From contig URUZ01000007.1 of the NCBI GenBank assembly GCA_900551225.1, positions 1-31,679 on the forward strand: a stretch of DNA of 31,679 nucleotides, in the 5' to 3' direction. The notes beneath the pieces were generated by a model. The model was not told the DNA's origin. It did not search any database and saw nothing but the letters and a program-made list of their open reading frames with translations. Source of the stretch: an uncultured Clostridium sp. Its GTDB lineage: Bacteria; Bacillota; Clostridia; Lachnospirales; Lachnospiraceae. Numbering within the stretch: the first letter of the stretch is position 1; every line of letters begins with the position of its first letter. Below are positions 22,837 to 30,790 of this stretch, piece after piece. The position numbers and the translations under genes were made by a program.

Positions 22837-23661
22837 TTATTGAACCATAAAACGCATATACGTCCTATCGTCAAAGCTGCGGTTGCCCTTTGCCAGCCCC
22901 TTGGTGCCGTGGCACAGGTCAATGCAGAGGGGGTCCTCCTTCAGGACCCGGGCCAGGAATTCCTCGCTTTGCTCCAGGGTGTCCATCAGCTTGGGATAGC
23001 CGTCGCTGGCGATTACCACCTGGCTGCCCTTGGATACCTTGTGGATGACCGTACGCTCCGCCCGGATATCGAAGCCGTCCAGGATGTCGTAGGCGTAGGG
23101 GCCTTCCCCGCCTGCGAAGGCAAGCTGGCGCTGCATCAGGGGCAGGATGAAGCTGCGGCCTGCGTCATGTTCCATCAGCTCCTCTTTGGTTTTCCCGGAG
23201 AGCAGCTCAGAGTGGTTGTAAAAACAGCGGACCTCGGCCAGGAGGTCGTCTATCATCTTGCTGTGGCTGTAAAACCTGCCGTCTATGATGCACTGGCAGT
23301 CTCCAAAGGACCAGATTTCTCCTTGGAAAAAACTGTAAATAATCACAGCTGCCTGGGGCCGCTCTTCCCGACGGTCCGCCAGAAGGTCGCGGCGGTCCCC
23401 GTAGGACTGGGCCAGACAGCTGTTCAAAAAGGTGACGGCCTCCGCCGCCCCGGCGTCTGCCGGAAGCCGGTCCATGGCAGCCAGCAGTATATCCCTGGCA
23501 AAGCGCCCGCCTGTCCTTCCGCCGGGCCATGTCATACTGCCCTTGCTGGTCACGCCGTCCACCACAGCCAGATAGTGGGGGCCGATGTACAGGCCGTCCT
23601 CGCAGTGGTCTTCATCCTGGTATTTGGAGATGCAGGATTGCTCTATGATTGATATGTTCAT
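22837..23661 (-). CDS. PP2C-like Ser/Thr phosphatase-fold protein
   Basis: 274 residues. Metal-site motifs of the PP2C fold appear in order: ED(HCE)DGLYIG near residue 18, LAVVDGVTSKG near 32-42, FGDCQCIIDG (about 118-127), IASDGYPKL (about 216) and a terminal FDDRTYMRF. It probably removes phosphate from a protein or acts as a sensor. The motifs are looser than in PrpC-type enzymes, so activity is uncertain. ATG 23661 follows AGGAGG; the frame start at 23715 is longer but has no such support. A weak promoter (TTCCAC-17-TATTAT) lies at 23734-23706 on the minus strand. Read-through would enter the toxin gene. Confidence 0.7.
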   Translation of the reverse strand: MNISIIEQSCISKYQDEDHCEDGLYIGPHYLAVVDGVTSKGSMTWPGGRTGGRFARDILLAAMDRLPADAGAAEAVTFLNSCLAQSYGDRRDLLADRREERPQAAVIIYSFFQGEIWSFGDCQCIIDGRFYSHSKMIDDLLAEVRCFYNHSELLSGKTKEELMEHDAGRSFILPLMQRQLAFAGGEGPYAYDILDGFDIRAERTVIHKVSKGSQVVIASDGYPKLMDTLEQSEEFLARVLKEDPLCIDLCHGTKGLAKGNRSFDDRTYMRFMVQ

Positions 23662-23809
23662 GGGAATGTCCTCCTGTTGCGGGCAGTATCTGCCTGAATA
23701 CCTCAATAATACCACAGCCGCCGGGATTGTGGAAGAACTTTGCTGGACCGCCAGCAGGCCACGGAGGACGGCATGTTACTGTTCACAGGTAATATCCCGC
23801 AAGACATTC

Positions 23810-24682
23810 TCAGCTGTGGCTCTGATTAAATGTAATGACAGCCACGCTGGATAGTATTAATACGCAGCCCAGCAGCTTGAGAACGGAAAGCTCCTCGTGG
23901 AGGATCAGAATCCCAAGGACTACGCTGGTGATTGGCTCAAGTGTGGAGAGGATGGCAGCGGTGGAGGGGCCGGTGAGGCGGATGCCCAGCTGCAGCAGGG
24001 AGATTGCCCCCACTGAGGTGAGCAGGGAGACCATCAGGGCGAAAGCCCAGGCCGTACCGGTCATGTCCAGGGCCAGATTCCCCGTGGCCAGGCCAAAGAG
24101 GCCGCACACGGTTCCCATAACCAGGCAGAGATAGAAGGAAAGTTTAAAAAAGTACATATCCTGTATTCCTGATGCGGACATGTATGAGATATGAAAGGCA
24201 TAGCACACGCCTGACAGCAGCGCCAGAAATACGCCCAGCATACTGCCGGAGGAGTGGAAGTCCATGAAGAGCAGGATTCCCACGCAGCCCAGCAGCAGGG
24301 ACGTTTTCTGGTACAGCAGAAGCTTCTGGTGCAGAAACAGCACACAGCTGACGCTGACCAGGAGCGGGTAGATAAAATGCAGTGTGGTGGACATGCCCAC
24401 GGAGATATAGTTGTAGGAGATGTACAGACACAGGGTAGTGGCGGCAGAGCCGATGCAGCCCAGCATCAGAACCGTTTTCCGCTCCTTGGGGCTGAGGCTC
24501 ATGGACACGCCGCGGCGGCGCACCAGGGCGTATAAAAACGGAAGGGCCAGGTAAGCCCGCAGAAATGCGATGGTGATGCCATTGGCCCCGCCGTTGTAGG
24601 AAATGCGCACTAAAATAGGGGTAAATCCGAAGATTACCGCAGATAAAAATGTGAATATGATGCCTTTGGTGTATGTATTCAT
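23810..24682 (-). CDS. EamA/DMT-family transporter
   Basis: 290 residues with ten hydrophobic helices in two EamA repeats (about 5-135 and 145-285). The second has GPSTAAILSTLEPITSVVLG, the most conserved DMT segment. Such proteins move metabolites or amino acids across the cytoplasmic membrane; the substrate is unknown. It starts 47 bp after glucarate dehydratase on the same strand, so it may export or import a related compound, but no direct evidence supports that. Confidence 0.9.
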   Translation of the reverse strand: MNTYTKGIIFTFLSAVIFGFTPILVRISYNGGANGITIAFLRAYLALPFLYALVRRRGVSMSLSPKERKTVLMLGCIGSAATTLCLYISYNYISVGMSTTLHFIYPLLVSVSCVLFLHQKLLLYQKTSLLLGCVGILLFMDFHSSGSMLGVFLALLSGVCYAFHISYMSASGIQDMYFFKLSFYLCLVMGTVCGLFGLATGNLALDMTGTAWAFALMVSLLTSVGAISLLQLGIRLTGPSTAAILSTLEPITSVVLGILILHEELSVLKLLGCVLILSSVAVITFNQSHS

Positions 24683-24729
24683 AGTTTCCGCCTTATAGGA
24701 TGCAGCGAAAAGCAGAACTCAAATGCATA

Positions 24730-26058
24730 TTAACGCACCAAACATGGACGTTTGGGGTCAAAGGTCCAGCCGGGAACCAGGTACTGCATGACAATGGAGT
24801 CATCTCTCGCGCCCAGACAGTGGTCAAGGTACAGCTGGTGGGCCTTCATTACCTGATCCCGGTCGACCTCAATACCCAGGCCGGGCTTCTTAGGGATCTC
24901 CACATAACCGTCCCTGATCTGCAGCGGTTCTCTGGTTAAGCGCTCCTGCCCTTCCTGCCAGATCCAGTGAGTATCGATTGCATTGAGTTTGCCGGGTACA
25001 GCTGCAGCCGTGTGTGAGAACATGGCCAATGAGATATCAAAATGGTTGTTGGAGTGGCTGCCCCAGGTATAGCCGAAGGCTTCGCACATCTGTCCCACCC
25101 GCACGGAGCCACTCATGGTCCAGAAATGGGGATCAGCCAGTATAATGTCCACTGACTGCAGTTCCAGTGAGTGGCCCATCTGCCGCCAGTCCGTGGCGAT
25201 CATGTTGGTTGCCGTGGGCAGACCGGTGGCGCGCCGGAATTCGGACATGGTCTCGCGGCCTGAGTAGCCGCCCTCAGCGCCGCAGGGGTCCTCGCAGTAG
25301 GTCAGGATGCCGTGCATGTCCCTGCAGAGTTCAATGGCGTCTTTTAACAGCCAGCCGCCATTGGGGTCCAGGGTGATGCGGGCTTTTGGGAATGCATGTT
25401 TCAGCGCCCGGATGGCTTTCATCTCCTCTTTGCCTTCCAGGACGCCGCCCTTCAGCTTGAAGTCATGGAAGCCGTATCTGTCATAGGCGGCCCTGGCCAG
25501 AGCAACGATGGAGTCAGGAGTCATGGCCTCTTCGTGGCGCAGCCTGTACCAGCCGCAGGAGCTGTCCGGCTCCGCCAGATAGGGCAGATCCGTCTTGTTC
25601 CGGTCGCCTACAAAGAACAGGTAACCCAGCATCAGCACCTTATCCCGGTACTGCCCATCCCCCAAAAGGGAGGCGGCCGGAACTTCCAGATACTTCCCAA
25701 GCAGGTCCAGGCAGGGCGCTTCGATTGCAGTTAAAACATGAACGCCCGTGCGCAGATCAAAGGTCTGGCTGCCCCGCGTATCTTCCTCGCCCCTGCTGTC
25801 TAAGAAGGCTTTTACCTTCAGCAGGGTGTTCTTATATTCAGAGATCCTGGTTCCCACAACAATGTCACGGCACTCCTCAAGGGCTGCGGTGATTTTCTGT
25901 CCCCCGGGAACCTCGCCTACGCCGGTTCTCCCGTCGCTGTCTGTCAGAATCACAATATTGCGGGTGAAAAACGGCGCGTGCGCCCCGCTGAGATTCAGTT
26001 CCATACAGTCTCTTCCTGCCACAGGATATACTTCCATTTTGGTGATTGTAGAAATCAT
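24730..26058 (-). CDS. gudD: Glucarate dehydratase
   Basis: 442 residues, enolase superfamily. Catalytic residues line up with the GudD pattern: the KxK motif Lys201/Lys203 in HDFKLKGG, metal ligands Asp231 (TLDPNGGW), Glu256 (TYCEDPCG) and Asn285 (ATNMIATDW), and the general-base His335 in GSHSNNHFDIS. It dehydrates D-glucarate (and usually L-idarate) to 5-keto-4-deoxyglucarate. No aldolase or reductase for the next steps is in the window. A ribosome site AGGAGAAG is well placed, and two candidate promoters with an operator-like repeat lie upstream. Confidence 0.95.
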   Translation of the reverse strand: MISTITKMEVYPVAGRDCMELNLSGAHAPFFTRNIVILTDSDGRTGVGEVPGGQKITAALEECRDIVVGTRISEYKNTLLKVKAFLDSRGEEDTRGSQTFDLRTGVHVLTAIEAPCLDLLGKYLEVPAASLLGDGQYRDKVLMLGYLFFVGDRNKTDLPYLAEPDSSCGWYRLRHEEAMTPDSIVALARAAYDRYGFHDFKLKGGVLEGKEEMKAIRALKHAFPKARITLDPNGGWLLKDAIELCRDMHGILTYCEDPCGAEGGYSGRETMSEFRRATGLPTATNMIATDWRQMGHSLELQSVDIILADPHFWTMSGSVRVGQMCEAFGYTWGSHSNNHFDISLAMFSHTAAAVPGKLNAIDTHWIWQEGQERLTREPLQIRDGYVEIPKKPGLGIEVDRDQVMKAHQLYLDHCLGARDDSIVMQYLVPGWTFDPKRPCLVR

Positions 26059-26102
26059 AGCGCTCTTCTCCTTTTTTTGTCAAACGGCATGTGTTCATCA
26101 TC

Positions 26103-26217
26103 ATTATAATAAAACCTATGAACAAGGCAATTTGCAAAAATGACTAAAAAGAAGAATATATTTATGTATTATACACAATGTTTCACTGTATGCAATGAAA
26201 AAAAGCATACAGTGAAA
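26103..26217 (-). promoter_or_regulatory. gudD: gudD promoters with a 13-bp perfect inverted repeat
   Basis: The near promoter has -10 TATAAT (plus 26103-26108) and -35 TTGCCT (plus 26125-26130), 16 bp apart. The far promoter has TATAAT (plus 26168-26173) and TTGCAT (plus 26190-26195), 16 bp apart. TTTCACTGTATGC (26181-26193) is repeated perfectly in inverse at 26205-26217 and overlaps the far -35. Each half also contains its own near-palindrome around TGTATGCA. There is no T run, so an operator is more likely than a terminator. Confidence 0.55.
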
Positions 26218-26279
26218 TTAAATGAAACGAAATGTCTAAATGCCCGTATTCAGGCCAAAAGTCAGGCTGGCAATGCGGG

Positions 26280-26609
26280 TCATTTCTTATCCTGAAGTTC
26301 AGCCAGCTTTCTGATTTGCTCCAGTGCATAGTCCTGAAACTCGGGGCGCAGGGTCTTGTATATGCCCAAAGCCTCGTGCAGTTTATCGGCTTCGTATGGA
26401 TTGCAGTCGAACATCTCGCCTTCGCCGGTTTTCAGCCAAAGCTCACTTACCCCGTACTGTTGGCAAATGAGGCGGAGAAACAGATCCTTGGGTTGTACAC
26501 GGTCATACTCAAGGTTGCTGATGACATCACGGCTGACGCCTAACCTTTCGCCGAACTCTCGTTGAGATAATTTAAGTGCTTCGCGCACAGCTTTAATCCT
26601 ATTGGACAA
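26280..26609 (-). CDS. Xre-family HTH repressor
   Basis: 109 residues starting from TTG 26609, chosen because AGGAGG lies 8 bases upstream and the HTH begins at once (SNRIKAVREALKLSQREFGERLGVSRDVISNLE). There is no in-frame ATG near the ribosome site; the only upstream ATG, at 26711, lies beyond the promoter. The middle (VSELWLKTGEGEMF) and a helical end (about 75-109) are typical of phage-type and mobile-element repressors that dimerise through the C-terminal helices. It is transcribed divergently from the gene at 26760 and probably controls both. Confidence 0.85.
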   Translation of the reverse strand: MSNRIKAVREALKLSQREFGERLGVSRDVISNLEYDRVQPKDLFLRLICQQYGVSELWLKTGEGEMFDCNPYEADKLHEALGIYKTLRPEFQDYALEQIRKLAELQDKK

Positions 26610-26640
26610 GTGGTTTACCTCCTTTACTGGGGATAAATCT

Positions 26641-26735
26641 ATAGTACAACACAAACCCCAAATCGTCAACACAATTTGGTGCGAGGATTGGTGTTGACAA
26701 CTCAAAATCAATGTGTTATATTGAGTTTATAACAC
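26641..26735. promoter_or_regulatory. Divergent promoters and operators between the repressor and the C45/Opp operon
   Basis: Minus-strand promoter: TTGACG (plus 26664-26669) and TACTAT (plus 26641-26646), 17 bp. Plus-strand promoter: TTGACA (26694-26699) and TATATT (26717-26722), 17 bp. The plus -10 is covered by an inverted repeat, GTGTTATA (26713-26720) and TATAACAC (26728-26735). A second repeat, GTCAACAC (26665-26672) and GTGTTGAC (26691-26698), ties the two -35 boxes together. These are natural sites for the divergent Xre protein. Confidence 0.75.
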
Positions 26736-26759
26736 GGTTCAAAAAAGGGGGTTGTGGAT

Positions 26760-26951
26760 ATGACACAAGAAAGGGACGACGTAAGAAAAATTGCGGAATT
26801 CAATGCACTTTTCCTGACTTTGGACGATAAAGGCCAGGACGATGCGCTGGCCATTTTAAGGTCTCTCGGATTTGCGCAATCTACAATGTACTCACTAAAG
26901 CAGGACGAGCTGCCCCACGAACCGCCGGAGAACATTGACAACACCAATTGA
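26760..26951 (+). CDS. Small helical protein encoded opposite the Xre repressor
   Basis: 63 residues from ATG 26760, preferred over GTG 26754 because AAGGGGG is 8 bases away. The sequence RKIAEFNALFLTLDDKGQDDALAILRSLGFAQSTM is helical and resembles the C-terminal dimerisation tail of Xre repressors without the DNA-binding part. The end is Pro/Asn-rich. It lies 17 bp before the Ntn hydrolase gene and behind the operator, so it is the first gene of that operon. A role as a partner or antirepressor of the divergent HTH protein is inferred only. Confidence 0.65.
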   Translation: MTQERDDVRKIAEFNALFLTLDDKGQDDALAILRSLGFAQSTMYSLKQDELPHEPPENIDNTN

Positions 26952-26968
26952 AAAGACGGGAGGGAGAA

Positions 26969-28105
26969 ATGCAAGATATTAATGGGATACCTGTTGTGAT
27001 ATCCAGGGGAACACCATATGAAATTGGTTATAATCATGGCAAATCCCATCCGGGCAGAGTACATAAGAGCTTTGAGTACAATCTGAAATCTTGTCTGGAA
27101 CGGGGAGATGTGAGCAGGGAGGAGCTGTACCGAATTGCTGTTGGCTACATGAAGCCTGTGGAAGCATACAACCGGGATTACATAGAAGAAGTGCAGGGAA
27201 TAGCCGACGGGGCCGGTATGAGGCTGGAAGATATTATGCTGCTGAATACCCGGACCGAGCTGCAGAAGCTGTTCTGGAACAGGCGGGATAAAAACGGGGA
27301 ATTCCAGTATCTGAAGGCAGTGGAGGGGATGGAAGCGTGTACGTCCATTGCTGTGACCGGGGAGCGGACCGCCACGGGCGCCACCTATGTGGGGCAGAAC
27401 TGGGACAATTTTGCCTGGGCGGAGGAGTGCCTGATCTATCACATTATCCGGCAGCAAGGCGGCAAGCCGTCCATCGCTTACTGCGGGGAGGCAGGGATCA
27501 TCACCCGGTCGGGGCTGAATTCCTGCGGCATCGGGGATGGGGTGAATTCATTATCCACCAATGCGCCGGTTAATTTTGAGGGGGTGCCTCTCCAGTTTCT
27601 GCTGCGGGGCGTGCTGGATTCCAGGAATCTGGGGGAGGCCATCGATGCATTGAACGGAGGCCGGAATGCTGCGGTCAACAACATATTAATCGCGTACAGG
27701 GACAACGAAGCAGTTGATGTGGAGATGGATACGGGCTGCTGCGGGATTCTGTACCCTGAGGACGGCATTTTAACCCACGCCAACCACTATGTCTGCCCGG
27801 GACACCCGGTCCGGCCGTATCTGGATGTTTATAAAGGGAATTCCTTTGTCCGCCACAACCGCAGCCGCAAGCTGTTAAACGCGGTGAAGGGCAAAATCAG
27901 CATAGAAGATATCCAGAATGTTTTTGCGGATCACGGAAATGCACCCCAGTCCATATGCAGGCACGGGGATGAGACACTTCCTAAAGAAAAACAGTCGGAG
28001 ACGGTGATGAGCTTTATAAGCAACCTGACCACACTGGAGATGAGCCTGGCAACCCAAAATCCATGCAGGGGATTTATCACATTTAAGCCTTTTGACCTGC
28101 TGTGA
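26969..28105 (+). CDS. C45-type Ntn hydrolase (acyl-CoA:6-APA acyltransferase-like)
   Basis: 378 residues from ATG 26969, which follows GGGAGGGAG. It has the C45 layout: GTPYEIGYNHG near the start, RTELQK, and the self-processing site EACTSIAV, where Cys124 would become the new N-terminal nucleophile. Further family segments are YVGQNWDNF, EAGIITRSGLNSCGIG and LTHANHYVCP. Such enzymes cut or transfer amide-linked acyl groups on peptides, N-acyl amino acids or beta-lactams. The natural substrate here is unknown, but the next genes import peptides. No signal peptide is seen, so it probably acts in the cytoplasm on imported material. Confidence 0.88.
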   Translation: MQDINGIPVVISRGTPYEIGYNHGKSHPGRVHKSFEYNLKSCLERGDVSREELYRIAVGYMKPVEAYNRDYIEEVQGIADGAGMRLEDIMLLNTRTELQKLFWNRRDKNGEFQYLKAVEGMEACTSIAVTGERTATGATYVGQNWDNFAWAEECLIYHIIRQQGGKPSIAYCGEAGIITRSGLNSCGIGDGVNSLSTNAPVNFEGVPLQFLLRGVLDSRNLGEAIDALNGGRNAAVNNILIAYRDNEAVDVEMDTGCCGILYPEDGILTHANHYVCPGHPVRPYLDVYKGNSFVRHNRSRKLLNAVKGKISIEDIQNVFADHGNAPQSICRHGDETLPKEKQSETVMSFISNLTTLEMSLATQNPCRGFITFKPFDLL

Positions 28106-28132
28106 ATAAAATTAAAAAATAAGGAGGAACGT

Positions 28133-29780
28133 ATGAAAAAAACGGGGAAATTGATCGCATTGGCACTGTCTTTGGGTATGGTACTGGGCCTGGCTGCCTG
28201 TGGAGGCGGAGGCGGCGCTGCTGCCACGACCGCGGCCGGGGGCGGTGGGACAGCAGCCGGGGGCAGCGAGTCAGCAGCCGCAGAAGGCGGCACAGCCGGC
28301 ACAAACGCCGGCTCACACTATGTGAATGATAAGGGTAAGGTGGTGGTTAACCTCCAGCGCACAGAGGGAATGCAGAGCCTGAATATCTGGAACTATACCT
28401 CCGGCCCCAACTATGCATTTGCCGAGATGGTCTATGATTCACTTTATGTCTCGGATCACGGCGGGTATCTGCACAGGCTATGATCTCAGCGAGGACGGGA
28501 AAGAGGTTACGCTGCATATTGCGGAGGGGGTTACCTTCTTTGACGGTTCGGAGTGCGATGCCGACGACGTTTATACGCAGATGCAGTATATTGCGGACCA
28601 CAAGGATGAGATGGCGCTGTTTGCCACCAACTGGAAGTATCTTGAGTCAGCGGAAAAGGTGGACCAGCACACGGTTAAGCTGTATCTGAGCGAGCCGTTC
28701 TTCTCCCTGGAGATCTCTCTGGCATATACCTATATTGCCAAGGCCGAGGAGATAGAGCAGTACGGCGCCAATCTGTTCTCTTCCTCTGAGAAGCTCAACG
28801 GTACGGGAAGATGGAAGCTGGAGGAGTGGGTTGACGGACAGTATCTGAAGTACACCAGGAATTATGATTACTGGCAGGGCGGGGACTTCACAAATGTGGA
28901 CGAGCTTTATGTGTGGTTCATAAAAGATCCCACCGCTCAGAATGCGGCGTTTATTAACGGCGAAATTGACTTCATTGACAATGTGAACGTAGATTTAAAG
29001 TCCATGCTGGACCCGGTGGCAGACCAGTGCACGATGAAGGAGCAGGTCAAGGAGACCATGTATTATCTGCAGTTTAAGATGGATGGAACGGCGCCTACCA
29101 GTGATATCAACCTGCGATTTGCAATTATGCATGCCATGGACAGGGATGCGTTCTGTACCCTTATGGGCGGCGGCACGGTGATGAATGATTTCTACACAAC
29201 CCATGCGGAAGGGCATCAGGAAGATCTGCCGGCCATTGGCTATGATCCGGAGCTGGCCAAGGAGTATCTGGCGAAATCCAATTACAATGGGGAGACCCTT
29301 GTGCTGCTGAGCCGCAGCGATATTGATTACGCGGACTCCATTATGACTGCAATGGCGGATTATCTGAATCAGGTGGGCATCAATACGAGGGTTGATATGG
29401 TGGACACCGCTACCATGAACTCCAGGCGGACAGACGGAACATACGACATCTTCATGGTGAATCTGGCTACCTGGGACGGCAATGCGCTGACTCAGAACCT
29501 GGTACCCCGTGTGGTTCAGGATATGCACCATAACGGTTATGTGAATGAAGAATTAAATGAGTTGATCATGAAGGCATTTGGGGATATGAATGCCCAGTCC
29601 AGGGTTGCCACCTTAGAGGAAGTGGGCAATATGCTTTATGAGCTTCAGGGACCGCTGGTGCCCATTGTTCAGATTGTGGGAACGCCATGTGTCCGCAACG
29701 GACTGACCGGATTGATTGAGAATCCGCTGGGAGGATATATCTTTACAAAGGTTGCAGTTGACGAAAGCTATGTGAAATAA
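28133..29780 (+). pseudogene. Oligopeptide/dipeptide-binding lipoprotein (SBP family 5), frameshifted
   Basis: The lipoprotein signal ends at LGLAAC (Cys23), followed by a Gly/Ala-rich linker and the start of an SBP_bac_5 domain (NLQRTEGMQSLNIWN, MVYDSLYVSDHGG). The frame then stops at 28483. The domain continues in another frame from about 28466 (ICTGYDLSEDGKEVTLHIAEG) to 29780. Removing one G from GGG at 28463-28465 joins both parts into a 548-residue protein reading HGGICTGYDLSED with no loss. It is therefore either a recent inactivating insertion, a homopolymer sequencing error, or a programmed slip. In the intact form it would bind peptides for the permeases that follow. Confidence 0.85.
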
Positions 29781-29786
29781 TTGATG

Positions 29787-29822
29787 TGGACTGCCGTCCG
29801 GCAGTTTGCCGGAGGCAGTCCA
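29787..29822 (+). promoter_or_regulatory. Strong intercistronic stem-loop after the peptide-binding gene
   Basis: TGGACTGCC (29787-29795) pairs with GGCAGTCCA (29814-29822), and TCCGGCA with TGCCGGA stacks inside around a GTT loop, giving about 16 pairs with one bulge. No T run follows. As after the other binding-protein gene (12578-12617), it probably shields that message and damps expression of the permeases. Confidence 0.6.
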
Positions 29823-29844
29823 TATTCGAATTTGGAGGGAAGTT

Positions 29845-30774
29845 ATGGTCAGGTTTTTTGTAAAGAGAATCCTATGCCTGCTGTTGGTGGTGTGGATTGT
29901 TTCTGTGCTTGCATTTGTGATGATGCGCCTGGCGCCTGGGGACGCAGCGGTGATGGCGCTGCCTGATTATGCCTCAGAAGAACAGATCCAGCTGATGCGC
30001 GTGAAACTGGGAATGGATAAACCGTATATCGTCCAGTATTTTATATACCTGGGAAATCTGCTGAAAGGCGATCTGGGAACCTCTGTTTTGTATGAGCGCC
30101 CCTGCCTGGATGTTATTATGGAACGGCTGCCGGCCACGCTCAGCGTTACAGTGGTATGCTCTGCCATGGTCCTGCTTGTGAGCGTTCCCCTGGGTATCAT
30201 CGCGGGGGTGAATAAGGGCGGCCCCATTGATTTCTTTGCAGTGCTGTTTGCCTTGCTGGGCCAGTCCATGTCAGTGGTCTGGATCTGCGTTTTGCTGTTG
30301 TTGTTTTTCTCTGTCAAGAACAACTGGCTTCCCAGTATGGGGTACAACGGGCTGGCGGATATAAGGTATTTGATTATGCCGGCAATTGCCATGGGCTATA
30401 AGATGTGCGCAGGCATGGTCCGTATGGGGCGGTCGGGCATGATCGATGTTTTGGATGAGGATTATATCACCTGCGCTTATGCGCGGGGCATGAGCCGGTT
30501 TGCTGTGAATTGTAAGTATGCGTTTAAAAACTCCATTATTCCTGTTATTACCATATTTGGTATGGATGTGGCCCAGATGCTTGCGGGCGCGGTGATCATA
30601 GAGACAACGTTTACAATACCAGGTATCGGAAGTATGCTGGTGAAGGCTGTCTCCAACCGTGATTATCCGCTGACCCAATCAACGCTGGTTGTCACTGCGG
30701 CCATATTTGCAGTGGTGAATCTGGTTGTGGACATTGTCAATGCACTGGTAGACCGCCGCATTAAATTGAACTGA
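29845..30774 (+). CDS. dppB: Dipeptide/oligopeptide ABC permease DppB-like
   Basis: 309 residues. It has the DppB/OppB beginning (FFVKRILCLLLVVWIVSVLAFVMMRLAPGD), six membrane helices and the EAA-type loop DYITCAYARGMSRFAVNCKYAFKNSIIPVI near 205-235. It forms one half of the channel with the next gene. Start ATG 29845 has GGAGGG upstream; the longer frame from 29806 would read back into the hairpin region and is rejected. Confidence 0.93.
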   Translation: MVRFFVKRILCLLLVVWIVSVLAFVMMRLAPGDAAVMALPDYASEEQIQLMRVKLGMDKPYIVQYFIYLGNLLKGDLGTSVLYERPCLDVIMERLPATLSVTVVCSAMVLLVSVPLGIIAGVNKGGPIDFFAVLFALLGQSMSVVWICVLLLLFFSVKNNWLPSMGYNGLADIRYLIMPAIAMGYKMCAGMVRMGRSGMIDVLDEDYITCAYARGMSRFAVNCKYAFKNSIIPVITIFGMDVAQMLAGAVIIETTFTIPGIGSMLVKAVSNRDYPLTQSTLVVTAAIFAVVNLVVDIVNALVDRRIKLN

Positions 30775-30790
30775 CAGGAGGGGTTATGCT

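Noticed and set aside
22771..23652. A 293-codon plus-strand frame opposite the PP2C-like gene
   Set aside because: It lacks motifs and a ribosome site. The minus-strand frame has PP2C metal motifs in order and AGGAGG before its start.
26181..26217. Terminator of the Xre repressor gene
   Set aside because: The stem is strong, but no T run follows on the minus strand and it overlaps a good -35 box of gudD. An operator fits better.
28413..29780. A separate 455-residue protein beginning at 28413
   Set aside because: Its first 15 residues are the wrong frame of the binding protein and there is no ribosome site. It is the 3' part of the frameshifted gene.
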